Origin: Pseudooceanicola antarcticus
GTDB lineage: Bacteria; Pseudomonadota; Alphaproteobacteria; Rhodobacterales; Rhodobacteraceae
Assembly: GCF_900215355.1 (NCBI RefSeq)
Contig: NZ_OBEA01000002.1
Location: 558,001 to 622,000, forward strand
DNA: 64,000 nucleotides
Direction of reading: 5' to 3'
Below are positions 1 through 8,557 of this stretch, one piece after another; position 1 is the stretch's first letter, and the number at the start of each line of letters is the position of its first letter. Made by a program: the position numbers and the translations under genes. The notes under the pieces are model-generated. The model ran no database searches, was not told the origin of the DNA, and was given only the letters and a program-made list of their open reading frames with translations.

Positions 1-233
1 GGGGTGAGGATGCCGCCTGCATCGTGGCTGGCTTCGCTGGCGTGGTTGAGGGCGCGCACGATCCGGTTGCCGTAGTCGCCGATATACATCGCCGCCGAGC
101 GGCCCGAGGCGTGGTAGGCCAGGTGCGGCTCGCGCTCCAGCAGGCAGACCGAGGCATGGGGGGCAAGCTCTGCGGCAAGCGAGAGCCCCGCGATGCCGCC
201 GCCGATGATCAGGATGTCGAAACTGTCGCTCAT
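1..233 (-). CDS. FAD-dependent oxidoreductase, DAO type (partial, N-terminus only)
   Basis: The first 77 residues of a flavoprotein whose remainder lies outside the window. After a short lead the protein enters a Rossmann dinucleotide-binding fold, with GGGIAG at residues 11-16 as the FAD-binding glycine loop and an acidic residue ending the second strand (CLLERE). The later HASGRSAAM segment is typical of the DAO family (D-amino-acid, glycine or sarcosine oxidases and dehydrogenases). The substrate cannot be read from this fragment. The ATG is chosen because the fold begins seven residues later. Its upstream region holds two palindromes annotated separately. The family call is fairly secure; the specific enzyme is unknown. 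Confidence 0.75.
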   Translation of the reverse strand, partial: MSDSFDILIIGGGIAGLSLAAELAPHASVCLLEREPHLAYHASGRSAAMYIGDYGNRIVRALNHASEASHDAGGILT

Positions 234-313
234 GCGGTCAGTCTGACACGGGGCAGGGGGCTGTACCAGCCCGGTCCACCGTGGAAGTTGCACAGGGTTT
301 CAAGGGCTTGCCG

Positions 314-345
314 GGTTTGCAAACCAAGGCTTGCTGTTTTGCAAA
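314..345. promoter_or_regulatory. Two TTTGCAAA palindromes 22 bp apart, possible operator
   Basis: GGTTTGCAAACC (314-325) is a perfect 12-bp palindrome, and a second TTTGCAAA lies at 338-345. Their centres are 22 bp apart, about two helical turns. They sit roughly 80-110 bp upstream of the partial flavoprotein start, where its promoter is expected. The regulator is unknown. Confidence 0.4.
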
Positions 346-347
346 TG

Positions 348-380
348 AAAACGCCCCGGCAGGGCGGACCTGCCGGGGCG
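348..380 (-). terminator. Rho-independent terminator of the purine operon
   Basis: A perfect 12-bp stem (CGCCCCGGCAGG, 352-363, pairing with 369-380) has a 5-nt loop and is followed on the minus strand by TTTT. It lies just downstream of the BMP-family binding protein, the last gene of the operon. Confidence 0.85.
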
Positions 381-397
381 CGATCTTCAAAGCCAGA

Positions 398-431
398 CGG
401 CTTACTGGGGCACGGCTTACTGGGGCACGGA
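398..431. repeat. 15-bp tandem duplication across the BMP gene stop codon
   Basis: ACGGCTTACTGGGGC occurs twice head to tail (398-412 and 413-427), followed by four more matching bases. Because 15 is a multiple of three, the duplication places a second in-frame TAA fifteen bases after the functional stop of the binding-protein gene. Confidence 0.85.
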
Positions 432-1511
432 GCCTTCGATGCCTTCGACGTAGAACATCATGCCGGCCAGGGTGCCGTCATCTGCCACTTCGCCTTCGGC
501 CAGCCAGGGGGTGCCGTCCTGCTTGTTGATCGGGCCGGTGAAGGGGTGGTACTCACCCGCGGCGATGGCGTCCTTGATGGCCAGGGCCTCTGCCTTCACG
601 TCCTCGGGGACCACGTCCGAGATCTCGCCGATGCCGACCATGCCGGTGTCGATGCCTTCCCAGACCGAATGGCTTTCCCAGGTGCCGTCCATGACCGCTT
701 CGACGCGGGAGGTGTAGTAGGGCTCCCAGTTGTCGATGATCGAGGAGACGCGCGGCGAGGGGCCGTATTCGGCCATGTCGCCTGCCTGGCCGAAGCCGAT
801 GACGCCGCCGGCTTCCTTGGCGGCTGCCAGGGGCGCGGTGGAGTCGGTGTGCTGCAGGATCACGTCCGCGCCCTGGTCGATCAGGGTCTTGGCCGCGTCA
901 GCTTCCTTGGCCGGGTCCATCCAGGTGTAGAGCCAGATGATCTTGAACTCGACGTCCGGGTTCACCTTCTTGGCGTGCAGGTAGGCCGAGTTGATGCCGC
1001 GCACGACTTCCGGGATCGGAACCGAGGCGATGTAGCCGATGATGTTCGACTTGGTCATGTGACCGGCGATGGTGCCCTGCACGGCGCGGCCTTCGTAGAA
1101 GCGGGCCGAGTAGGCGGACATGTTGTCGGCGGTCTTGTAGCCGGTGGCGTGCTCGAACTTCACGTCCGGGAACTTGCCCGCGACGTTCAGGGTCGGGTCC
1201 ATGTAGCCGAAGGAGGTCGAGAAGATGATGTCGGCACCCTGCAGGGCCATCTGGGTCATCGCGCGTTCGCTGTCGGGACCTTCGGGCACGTTCTCCTGGT
1301 AGACCAGCTCGACCTTGTCCTCGCCGATGGCCTCGACCATCTTCAGCGCGGATTCATGGTGGTGCTGGGTCCAGCCGCCATCGTTGATCGGGCCGACGTA
1401 GACGAAGCCGACCTTGGTCTTGTCCTGCGCCAGGGCGGCACCGGTGCTGAGCGCGGTCAGCGCGGCGACGGTTGCGGCGCCTGCCAGGAAAGTCCGTTTT
1501 TTCAGAAGCAT
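417..1511 (-). CDS. BMP-family ABC transporter substrate-binding protein (probable purine/nucleoside)
   Basis: A 364-residue periplasmic binding protein of the BMP/PnrA-like family, which binds nucleosides or purine bases for ABC import. A signal peptide is evident: a KKR start, a hydrophobic core of Ala, Leu and Thr, and a cleavage-like ALAQ near residue 29. The mature start KVGFVYVGPINDGGW is the typical opening of the BMP domain. A GGGAG ribosome site precedes the ATG. It is the last gene after two permeases and an ATPase, and downstream of xanthine dehydrogenase genes, so hypoxanthine, xanthine or a related purine is the likely ligand. That ligand is inferred from neighbours, not from binding residues. 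Confidence 0.85.
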   Translation of the reverse strand: MLLKKRTFLAGAATVAALTALSTGAALAQDKTKVGFVYVGPINDGGWTQHHHESALKMVEAIGEDKVELVYQENVPEGPDSERAMTQMALQGADIIFSTSFGYMDPTLNVAGKFPDVKFEHATGYKTADNMSAYSARFYEGRAVQGTIAGHMTKSNIIGYIASVPIPEVVRGINSAYLHAKKVNPDVEFKIIWLYTWMDPAKEADAAKTLIDQGADVILQHTDSTAPLAAAKEAGGVIGFGQAGDMAEYGPSPRVSSIIDNWEPYYTSRVEAVMDGTWESHSVWEGIDTGMVGIGEISDVVPEDVKAEALAIKDAIAAGEYHPFTGPINKQDGTPWLAEGEVADDGTLAGMMFYVEGIEGSVPQ

Positions 1512-1565
1512 ATCAATCTCCCATTGACTTGGTTTTGCCCCTTGGGGGCGTGATGTTGCCAGGCC

Positions 1566-2486
1566 TCACTGCGAGGCATGGAAGGTGCGACCCAGCGAGG
1601 CGGGCGCCCCGCTGCGATCGAAGGACATGATGACCAGCACGAGGATGGTGATCAGATAGGGCGACATTGAAAGATACTCGGCCGGGATGGCAATCCCTGC
1701 GGCCTGCAGGTTCAGCTGCAGCACGGTGACGCCGCCGAACAGCCAGGCGCCAAGCAGCACCCGCCAGGGTTTCCAGCTGGCGAAGACCACCAGCGCCAGC
1801 GCGATCCAGCCCACGCCGCCGGTCATGCCCTCGGTCCATTGCGGCACCCGGATCAGGCTGATGTAGGCGCCGCCAAGGCCCGCGCAGGCACCGCCGAACA
1901 TGATCGCCATGATGCGGATGCGGATGACCTTGTAGCCAAGCGCATGGGCCGCGTCGTGGTTCTCGCCCACGGCCTTCAGGATCAGGCCCGCGCGCGAGTA
2001 CTTCAGGAAGGCCCAGGTCGCCGCGACCAGCGCCAGGCCGAAGTAGACCATCAGGTCATGGCTGAACAGCACCTTGCCGAAGAAGGGCAGATCGCTCAGC
2101 ACCGGCAGGTCCAGCTTGGCCGAAGAGGGCGGCTTGATGCCGACGTAGCTTTGCCCCATCAGGGCTGAAAGCCCCAGCCCGAAGAGCGTCAGCGCCAGGC
2201 CCGAGGCGACCTGGTTTGCCAGCGCGAACTGGGTCAGCACGGCAAAGAGGATCGACAGCACGGCGCCGCCGAAGGCTGCCGCCACGAAGCCCAGCAGGGG
2301 CGATCCGGTGGTCACCGCGACGATGAAGCCGCAGATGGCGCCGGTGATCATCATCCCCTCTACGCCCAGGTTCAGAACGCCTGCCTTCTCGACGATCAGC
2401 TCTCCGATCGCGGCGATCAGCACGGCGGTGGAGGCGACCATGAGAGAGGCCAGCAGGAGCGCGGGATTGATTGCAGAGATATCCAT
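1566..2486 (-). CDS. ABC transporter inner-membrane permease (BMP/nucleoside type, second permease)
   Basis: A 306-residue, strongly hydrophobic permease of the branched-chain/nucleoside type (NupQ/YufQ-like), with about eight to ten membrane segments. The family signature near the N-terminus is visible: GELIVEKAGVLNLGVEGMM, around residues 27-45. It pairs with the adjacent permease to form the membrane channel of the purine importer. Its ATG overlaps the stop of the upstream permease (TGATG), which implies translational coupling. The binding-protein gene follows after 54 bp. Substrate specificity is inferred from the operon. Confidence 0.88.
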   Translation of the reverse strand: MDISAINPALLLASLMVASTAVLIAAIGELIVEKAGVLNLGVEGMMITGAICGFIVAVTTGSPLLGFVAAAFGGAVLSILFAVLTQFALANQVASGLALTLFGLGLSALMGQSYVGIKPPSSAKLDLPVLSDLPFFGKVLFSHDLMVYFGLALVAATWAFLKYSRAGLILKAVGENHDAAHALGYKVIRIRIMAIMFGGACAGLGGAYISLIRVPQWTEGMTGGVGWIALALVVFASWKPWRVLLGAWLFGGVTVLQLNLQAAGIAIPAEYLSMSPYLITILVLVIMSFDRSGAPASLGRTFHASQ

Positions 2487-3568
2487 CAGGCAGCCTCTCC
2501 CAGGGTGATGCGGATGCGGTAGTTGGTCAGCACGTCGACGGCCAGCAGGAAGAACAGCAGCATCCCCTGGAAGACCTGGATCGCGGCCGCGGGCAGCTGC
2601 ATCGTCGATTGTGCCGCCTCGCCGCCGATGTAGGTCAGCGCCATCAGGAGGCCCGCCAGCACGATGCCGAAGGGATGCAGCCGGCCCAGGAAGGCCACGA
2701 TGATCGCGGTGAAGCCATAGCCCACGTTGAAGCCGGTGGTGATCTGACCGGCGGGGCCCGCCACCTCGAACATGCCGGCAAGCCCTGCCAGCGCGCCCGC
2801 CGTGCCCATGCAGAACAGCACCAGCCGGCCGGGGTTCACGCCCGAGAAGCGCGCCGCGCGGGGGGCCTCTCCGGTCAGGCGGATCTGGAAGCCCAGCATG
2901 TGCCGGTTGAGCAGGATGTACCCCATGATCGCGGCGATGAAGGCCGCGGCCACGCCCCAGTGCATGCCCGACCCGGCGATCACCTCGGTGTTATGGGCCG
3001 AAGGGTATTGCTGCAGGTTGCGCGAGCCGGGGAAGCCGAAGCCTTCGGGGTTCTTCATCGCGCCGATGGCCATGGCCTTGAGGAAGTTCTCGGCCACGTA
3101 GACCAGCATCAGCGACACCAGGATCTCGTTGGTGCCGAACTTGACCTTCAGAAGCGCCGGGATCATCGCCCAGGCCCAGCCCCCGAGGGCGCCCGCGATG
3201 ATCATCAGCGGGAAAATCCACCAGGCTTCAAGGGGATAAAGCGCAAGGGCCACACCGGCACCGGCAACAGCGCCCATGATGTACTGGCCCTCGGCGCCGA
3301 TGTTCCAGATGCCGGCCTTGAAGCCAAGCGAGAGGCCAAGCGCGATCAGGATCAGCGGCCCGCCCTTCACCAGAAGCTGCGGGCGGTAGTAGAAGGCGAA
3401 TTCGCCGAAGACCGGATCCCAGAAGATCGTGCGGATCGCCTCGACCGGGTTCTTGCCCAGCACGGCGAACAGCAGCCCGCCGGCGACCATCGTGATCAGC
3501 ACCGCGAGGACCGGGGTGAAATAGCTCAGCGCCTTGGCCGGTTGCGGTCGTTTCTCGAGATAGATCAT
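2486..3568 (-). CDS. ABC transporter inner-membrane permease (BMP/nucleoside type, first permease)
   Basis: A 360-residue NupP/YufP-like permease with a short cytoplasmic N-terminus (MIYLEKRPQP) and about nine hydrophobic segments. The motif FKAGIWNIGAEGQYIMGA around residues 84-101 is the permease signature of this family, matching NLGVEGMM in its partner. It overlaps the next permease by one base. A 105-bp gap separates it from the ATPase gene upstream; I see no gene in that gap. Confidence 0.88.
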   Translation of the reverse strand: MIYLEKRPQPAKALSYFTPVLAVLITMVAGGLLFAVLGKNPVEAIRTIFWDPVFGEFAFYYRPQLLVKGGPLILIALGLSLGFKAGIWNIGAEGQYIMGAVAGAGVALALYPLEAWWIFPLMIIAGALGGWAWAMIPALLKVKFGTNEILVSLMLVYVAENFLKAMAIGAMKNPEGFGFPGSRNLQQYPSAHNTEVIAGSGMHWGVAAAFIAAIMGYILLNRHMLGFQIRLTGEAPRAARFSGVNPGRLVLFCMGTAGALAGLAGMFEVAGPAGQITTGFNVGYGFTAIIVAFLGRLHPFGIVLAGLLMALTYIGGEAAQSTMQLPAAAIQVFQGMLLFFLLAVDVLTNYRIRITLGEAA

Positions 3569-3673
3569 GCCTGCCCCCCGAAGATCCGGGCGCGGCCCGT
3601 GGCATTCAGCTTGCCGAAAGTGTGCCCGCCGGTGGCGGAGGTCGAAGCCGGGCGCTGCGCCCGAAGTGCCAGC

Positions 3674-5188
3674 TCACGCATGGGCCACCTCCATCCCGTG
3701 AACGCCGCCCATCATCAGGCCGATCTCTTCCATGCTCAGGCCCTTGGCGGGCTTGATCTCGGACAGCCGGCCCTCGTTCAGGGCGGCGAAATTGTCAGAG
3801 ACCTCCATCAGCTCGTCCAGGTCCTGGCTGATCACCACCACGGCAGCGCCGCCGGCGGCGAGGTCCAGGATGGCCTGCCGGATGGTCGCGGCCGCAGCCG
3901 CATCGACGCCCCAGGTGGGCTGGTTGACCACCAGTACCTCGGGGCGCTGCATGACCTCGCGGCCGATGACGAACTTCTGCAGGTTGCCGCCCGAAAGCGC
4001 CCGCGCCGCCGTCTCGGTGCCCGGCGTGCGGACGTCGAAACGCTCGATGATGGCGGCGGCGAAATCGCGCGCCTTGCCCCATTTCAGGAAACCGGACGAC
4101 ATCATGCCTTCGCGCTCGGCCCCGGTCAGCAGGGCGTTCTCGGTCAGGGTCATGTTGGGCGCGGCCGCATGGCCCAGGCGCTCCTCGGGGCCGGTCAGCA
4201 ACCCGCGGCGGCGGCGCTCTGCCGGGCCCTTGTTGCCGATCGCCGTTCCGTCGAGAGAGACCATGCCGGAGGCCGAGAGGATCTCGCCCGAGAGCGCGGC
4301 CAGCAGCTCGTCCTGGCCGTTGCCCGCGACACCGGCAAGGCCCAGAACCTCGCCCGCGCGGACTTCCAGCGTGATGTTCTTCAGCGAGGTGCCGAACTGG
4401 CTGGGCGAGGGGACCGAGAGATCCTTCAGCGCCAGCCGTACCTCACCGGGGGTGGCGGCCTCGCGCTCGGGCCGGTGCAGCTCGCTGCCCACCATCATCT
4501 CGGCCATCTGCGCCGCCGTCACCTCGCGCGGGGTACAGGTGCCCACCTTCTTGCCAAGCCGCAGGATCGTCGCCTCGTCGCAGAGGCTGCGGATCTCTTC
4601 CAGCTTGTGAGAGATATAGAGGATCGAGGTTCCCTCGGCCTTCAGCTTCCTGAGGGTGGCAAAGAGGATCTCCACCTCCTGCGGGGTCAGCACCGAGGTG
4701 GGCTCGTCCATGATCAGCAGCTTGGGGTCCTGCAACAGGCAGCGGATGATCTCGACCCGCTGGCGTTCGCCTGCAGAGAGATCGCCGACCAGCCGCCAGG
4801 GGTCCAGCGGCAGCCCGTATTGTTCGGAAACCGAGCGGATTTTCTCGGCCAGTTCGCCGGTCTTCGGCGGTTCGGCCATGCCAAGGGCCACGTTCTCGGC
4901 CACGTTGAGCGCGTCGAAAAGGCTGAAATGCTGGAACACCATGGCCACGCCGCGGGCGCGCGCTTCCTGCGGTTCGGAGGGCTCGTAGACCGTGCCGCCG
5001 AAGACCATCTCGCCCTGGTCCGGCTTGACCAGGCCATAGATCATCTTGACCAGGGTCGACTTGCCGGCACCGTTCTCGCCCAGAAGCGCGTGAACCTCGC
5101 CATCGCCGATGTTGAAGGAGACGTCGTCGTTGGCCACGACACCCGGATAGGCCTTTGTCAGGCCCACGATTTCCAAAAGCGTTCCCAT
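3674..5188 (-). CDS. ABC transporter ATP-binding protein with two ATPase domains (nucleoside/purine type)
   Basis: A 504-residue protein with two fused nucleotide-binding domains, as in NupO and sugar-type ATPases. Domain 1 has a canonical Walker A (GENGAGKST, about residues 37-45), signature LSAGERQRVEI and Walker B LLIMDEPTSVL. Domain 2 is degenerate at Walker A (GVAGNGQDE) but keeps the signature LSGGNLQKF, with VVNQPTWGVD in the Walker B place. That Glu-to-Gln-like change is usual for the second domain in this family. The start overlaps the xdhC stop by one base (TAATG). It drives the importer formed with the two permeases and the BMP protein. Confidence 0.92.
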   Translation of the reverse strand: MGTLLEIVGLTKAYPGVVANDDVSFNIGDGEVHALLGENGAGKSTLVKMIYGLVKPDQGEMVFGGTVYEPSEPQEARARGVAMVFQHFSLFDALNVAENVALGMAEPPKTGELAEKIRSVSEQYGLPLDPWRLVGDLSAGERQRVEIIRCLLQDPKLLIMDEPTSVLTPQEVEILFATLRKLKAEGTSILYISHKLEEIRSLCDEATILRLGKKVGTCTPREVTAAQMAEMMVGSELHRPEREAATPGEVRLALKDLSVPSPSQFGTSLKNITLEVRAGEVLGLAGVAGNGQDELLAALSGEILSASGMVSLDGTAIGNKGPAERRRRGLLTGPEERLGHAAAPNMTLTENALLTGAEREGMMSSGFLKWGKARDFAAAIIERFDVRTPGTETAARALSGGNLQKFVIGREVMQRPEVLVVNQPTWGVDAAAAATIRQAILDLAAGGAAVVVISQDLDELMEVSDNFAALNEGRLSEIKPAKGLSMEEIGLMMGGVHGMEVAHA

Positions 5189-6138
5189 TACGCTGTCCGT
5201 CCCCCCATGGCCTCTTTGCGTGCCGTTGTTGTCAGTAGCTCACAGGCGACGCCGACGGCAATCTCCTGCGGGTGTTTGCCCAGTTCCGGTTGACCAATTG
5301 GACAAGAAATGCCCGCAATCCGGGCAGGTTCATGTCCCAGGGCCGCCAGCCGCGACCGAAACCGCGCCCATTTGCTGGCCGAGCCGATGAGGCCGCAAAA
5401 GCCGAAACCGCGCCTGAGGGCGGCGTCGCAAAGGGCCAGGTCCAGCTGGTGCGAATAGGTCAGGATCAGGTGTTCTGCATGGGGGGGCGCATGGGGCATC
5501 AGCCGCGCCGGATCGGCGGCGGGCAGCATGGTGACGCCCTCGGGGATCTGGTCGGGGAAGCGCTCGGGCGCGGTATCGACCCAGGTGATCGCAAGGCCCG
5601 GCAGCGGCGCGATGACCGAAACCAGCGCCCGCCCCACGTGGCCCGCGCCCCAGATCCAGAGCTCGCGCTCGGGACGGGCCAGGGGCTCGATCAGCCAGCC
5701 CTCGTGCAGACCCGCCTTGGGCGGCACGCCTTGCGCCCGTGCCGTAGCCAGCAAGCGCGTCACGGCAAAGGGCATCTCGTCGGGCGCGCCGGGCAGGGGG
5801 CGGGCGATCACGTCGCCCTCTACGCCTGCCAGCTTCGCCGCATCCCAGGTCTCGTGGAAAAGCGTCACCGCGCCGCCGCAGCACTGGCCCAGATCCGGGC
5901 CTAGCGCCTGTGTCTGCACCTGGTCAGGGCCGGGGTGCCGGGCCAGGCCCCGCGCGCGGGCGATTGCCTCATGCTCCAGCGTGCCGCCGCCGATGGTGCC
6001 GTGCAGCAGCCCTTCCGCACCGACCAGCATCGCGGCCCCGACCTCGCGCGGGGTGGAGCCGCGGGTGTCCGCGACCACCACCCGCACCACGCGGGGCGCC
6101 CGCGCCAGGGCGCGGCGTAGGGCTTCGGTCTCAAGCAT
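5188..6138 (-). CDS. xdhC: Xanthine dehydrogenase accessory protein XdhC
   Basis: A 316-residue XdhC-type chaperone that protects and inserts sulfurated molybdenum cofactor into the XdhB subunit. The N-terminal XdhC/CoxI domain shows VVVADTRGSTPREVGAAM around residues 19-36 and GTIGGGTLEH. The C-terminal Rossmann-like domain shows WIWGAGHVGRAL. The ATG at 6138 is chosen because homology begins at MLETEALRR and overlaps the xdhB stop by eight bases; an upstream in-frame extension of 84 residues is out-of-frame xdhB sequence. It is the third gene of the xdhABC unit. Confidence 0.92.
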   Translation of the reverse strand: MLETEALRRALARAPRVVRVVVADTRGSTPREVGAAMLVGAEGLLHGTIGGGTLEHEAIARARGLARHPGPDQVQTQALGPDLGQCCGGAVTLFHETWDAAKLAGVEGDVIARPLPGAPDEMPFAVTRLLATARAQGVPPKAGLHEGWLIEPLARPERELWIWGAGHVGRALVSVIAPLPGLAITWVDTAPERFPDQIPEGVTMLPAADPARLMPHAPPHAEHLILTYSHQLDLALCDAALRRGFGFCGLIGSASKWARFRSRLAALGHEPARIAGISCPIGQPELGKHPQEIAVGVACELLTTTARKEAMGGRTA

Positions 6139-8557
6139 GTTTGACGCGCTCGATGGCGTCGAGGACCCGCTCGGGCGTGGCCGGCGCGTCGAGGTCGGGA
6201 TAGGCCGTCCCGCAGGATGCCACCGCATCCGACAGTGCCAGCAGCGCCGAGATGCCCAGCATGAAGGGTGGCTCGCCGACGGCCTTCGAGCGGTAGATGG
6301 TCTGCGCCGGGTTCGGCTCGTCCCAGAGGGCGACATTGAAGACGCGCGGCCGGTCGGAACAGGCGGGGATCTTGTAGGTCGAAGGCGCATGGGTGCGCAG
6401 GCGGCCCTTGTCGTCCCAGACCAACTCCTCGGTGGTCAGCCAGCCCGCGCCCTGCACGTAGCCGCCTTCCACCTGGCCGATGTCCAGCGCCGGGTTCAGC
6501 GAGGCGCCCGCATCATGCAGGATATCGGCGCGCAGGATGCGGTATTCGCCGGTCAGCGTATCCACCACGACCTCGGTCAGCGCCGCGCCATGGGCGAAGT
6601 AGAAGAAGGGCCGGCCCGCCCCTTTCAGGCGATCCCAGCTGAGATCCGGGGTCCGGTAATGCCCGGTCGCCGAAAGGCTCACCTGCGCCTGGTAGGTCAG
6701 CTCCGCCGCCTTGGCGAAGGACATCTCGTTGCCGCCCGCCAGCACCTTGCCGCCGGTGAAGGTGACCTCCTCGACCGCGACCTGGTGCAGCTCGGCCACC
6801 ACCGCGGCCATGCGGTCGCGGATCGTGTCGCAGGCGGCCTTCACCGCCATGCCGTTCAGGTCAGAGCCCGACGAGGCCGCCGTGGCCGAGGTATTGGGCA
6901 CCTTGGCGGTATCGGTGGCGGTGATCTTCACGTCGCCCATGTCGATGCCGAAGCGCGAGGCCGCCACCTGCGCCACCTTCTGGAACAGACCCTGTCCCAT
7001 CTCGGTGCCGCCATGGTTCAGGTGGACAGAGCCATCCTGGTAGACATGCACCAGCGCACCGGCCTGGTTCAGATGGCTCAGCGTGAAGGAGATGCCGAAC
7101 TTGACCGGGCTGAACCCCAGCCCCTTCTTCAGCACCGGGTTGGTGGCATTCCAGGCCGCGATGGCCTCTTTCCGCGCCGCGTAATCGCTGCGCTCCAGCA
7201 GCGTCTCGGTCATCCGGTGCAGGATGAAATCCTCCACCTTCATGCCATAGGGCGTGGTCTGGCCCTCGGTGGCAGGCACCGGGTTGCCCTCTACCGGAAA
7301 GGCCCCCGCCGCCCCGCGAGAGGCCAAGTCCATCACCGGGCTGGAAGTACTCCGGGGGGAGGCCGCAGGCCGGGGGGCAGAGCCCCCCTCCGCCGCATCG
7401 ACCGGGCGATCCGCGTAGTAGTTCACGCGCCGCAGCGCCACCGGGTCCATGCCCAGCTCATGCGCGACATGGTCGATGACCCGCTCGATCCCGACGACCC
7501 CCTGGGGCCCGCCGAAGCCGCGATAGGCGGTGGCAGAGCACATGTTGGTGCGCAGCCGGTGGCTCTCGATGCGGGCGTTTTCCAGCAGGTAGGCGTTGTC
7601 CGCATGCAGCATGGCGCGGTCGGCCACCGCCAGCGTCAGATCCTGGGACCAGCCGGCGCGGGTGTATTGCTTGAAGTCGACACCCAGGATGCGGCCCGTC
7701 TCGTCCACGCCGACGCGGTAGTCGATGCGGAAATCATGGCGCTTGCCGGTGATCTGCATGTCGTCGTCGCGGTCATAGCGCATTTTGGCCGGCCGGCCGG
7801 TCAGGCTGGCCACCACGGCGCAGGAGACCGCGAGCGCATTGCCCTGGCTCTCCTTGCCGCCGAAGCCTCCGCCCATGCGGCGGCTCTCGACGCGGACGGC
7901 ATGCATCGGCTTGCCGATGGCCTCGGCCACCTTGTGCTGGATCTCGGTCGGGTGCTGGGTCGAGGAGCTCACCAGCACGTCGCCGCCTTCCTGCGGCAGC
8001 GCCAGCGCGGCCTGGCCTTCCAGGTAGAAATGTTCCTGCCCGCCCATTTCGATCTGGCCCGTGATGACCTTGGGCGCCGAGGCAATCGCGGCCTCGGCAT
8101 CGCCCTTCTGCCAGACCAGCGGCGGGAATTCGATGTAGCTCTCGGCCTCCAGCGCCTCGTCCACGGTCAGGATCGGCGTCTCTTCGGCATAGTCGATCAC
8201 CGCCTTCGCCGCCGCATGGCGCGCGGCGTGATGGCTGGTGGCGGCGACAAGGAAGATCGGCTGGCCGACGTAGTTCACGCGGGAGCTGGTCAGCAGCGGC
8301 TCGTCATGCACAGGCGCCGAGGCCACGTCATTGGCGAAGGGCAGATCCTCGGCCAGCAGTACCCTGACCACACCGGGGGCGGACCGCACGGCGGAGAGAT
8401 CCATCGAGGTGATGGTGCCGCGCGCCACGCTGGAGGTGCCGAAGGCCAGATGCAGCGTATTGGCGGGCAGGGGGATGTCGTCGATGTAGCGGGCCTGTCC
8501 GGTCACATGGAGAGGGCCGCTGTCATGGGGCAGGGGCTTGCGGACTTGTTCGGTCAT
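6131..8557 (-). CDS. xdhB: Xanthine dehydrogenase molybdopterin subunit XdhB, with an in-frame repeat insertion
   Basis: The 808-residue molybdenum-binding large subunit of xanthine dehydrogenase, which oxidises hypoxanthine and xanthine to urate. Visible family motifs include YIDDIPLP near the N-terminus, QEHFYLEGQAAL, GGGFGGKE (Moco loop), YRGFGGPQG, and ETEMGQG-type residues in GGTEMGQGL. The molybdenum-site glutamate lies in the C-terminal VGEPPFMLG region. The family length is about 780 residues; the surplus matches a Pro/Ser/Ala-rich stretch around residues 387-425, encoded by a palindromic repeat (see 7347-7390). The ATG overlaps the xdhA stop (ATGA). The reading frame is intact, so the enzyme may tolerate the insert as a surface loop. 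Confidence 0.93.
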   Translation of the reverse strand: MTEQVRKPLPHDSGPLHVTGQARYIDDIPLPANTLHLAFGTSSVARGTITSMDLSAVRSAPGVVRVLLAEDLPFANDVASAPVHDEPLLTSSRVNYVGQPIFLVAATSHHAARHAAAKAVIDYAEETPILTVDEALEAESYIEFPPLVWQKGDAEAAIASAPKVITGQIEMGGQEHFYLEGQAALALPQEGGDVLVSSSTQHPTEIQHKVAEAIGKPMHAVRVESRRMGGGFGGKESQGNALAVSCAVVASLTGRPAKMRYDRDDDMQITGKRHDFRIDYRVGVDETGRILGVDFKQYTRAGWSQDLTLAVADRAMLHADNAYLLENARIESHRLRTNMCSATAYRGFGGPQGVVGIERVIDHVAHELGMDPVALRRVNYYADRPVDAAEGGSAPRPAASPRSTSSPVMDLASRGAAGAFPVEGNPVPATEGQTTPYGMKVEDFILHRMTETLLERSDYAARKEAIAAWNATNPVLKKGLGFSPVKFGISFTLSHLNQAGALVHVYQDGSVHLNHGGTEMGQGLFQKVAQVAASRFGIDMGDVKITATDTAKVPNTSATAASSGSDLNGMAVKAACDTIRDRMAAVVAELHQVAVEEVTFTGGKVLAGGNEMSFAKAAELTYQAQVSLSATGHYRTPDLSWDRLKGAGRPFFYFAHGAALTEVVVDTLTGEYRILRADILHDAGASLNPALDIGQVEGGYVQGAGWLTTEELVWDDKGRLRTHAPSTYKIPACSDRPRVFNVALWDEPNPAQTIYRSKAVGEPPFMLGISALLALSDAVASCGTAYPDLDAPATPERVLDAIERVKHA
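7347..7390. repeat. GC-rich palindromic repeat element inside xdhB
   Basis: On the minus strand the element reads as a hairpin GGGGGGCTCTGCCCCCC, then a second small hairpin GGCC-TGC-GGCC, a C-run and GGAGTACTTCC. This matches the layout of the REP-like repeat I associate with intergenic regions of Rhodobacterales genomes. Here it is translated in frame within xdhB as part of EGGSAPRPAASPRS. Confidence 0.7.

Noticed and set aside
6139-6390. An N-terminal extension of 84 residues on XdhC
   Set aside because: It is out-of-frame xdhB sequence; the XdhC fold begins at the ATG that overlaps the xdhB stop.
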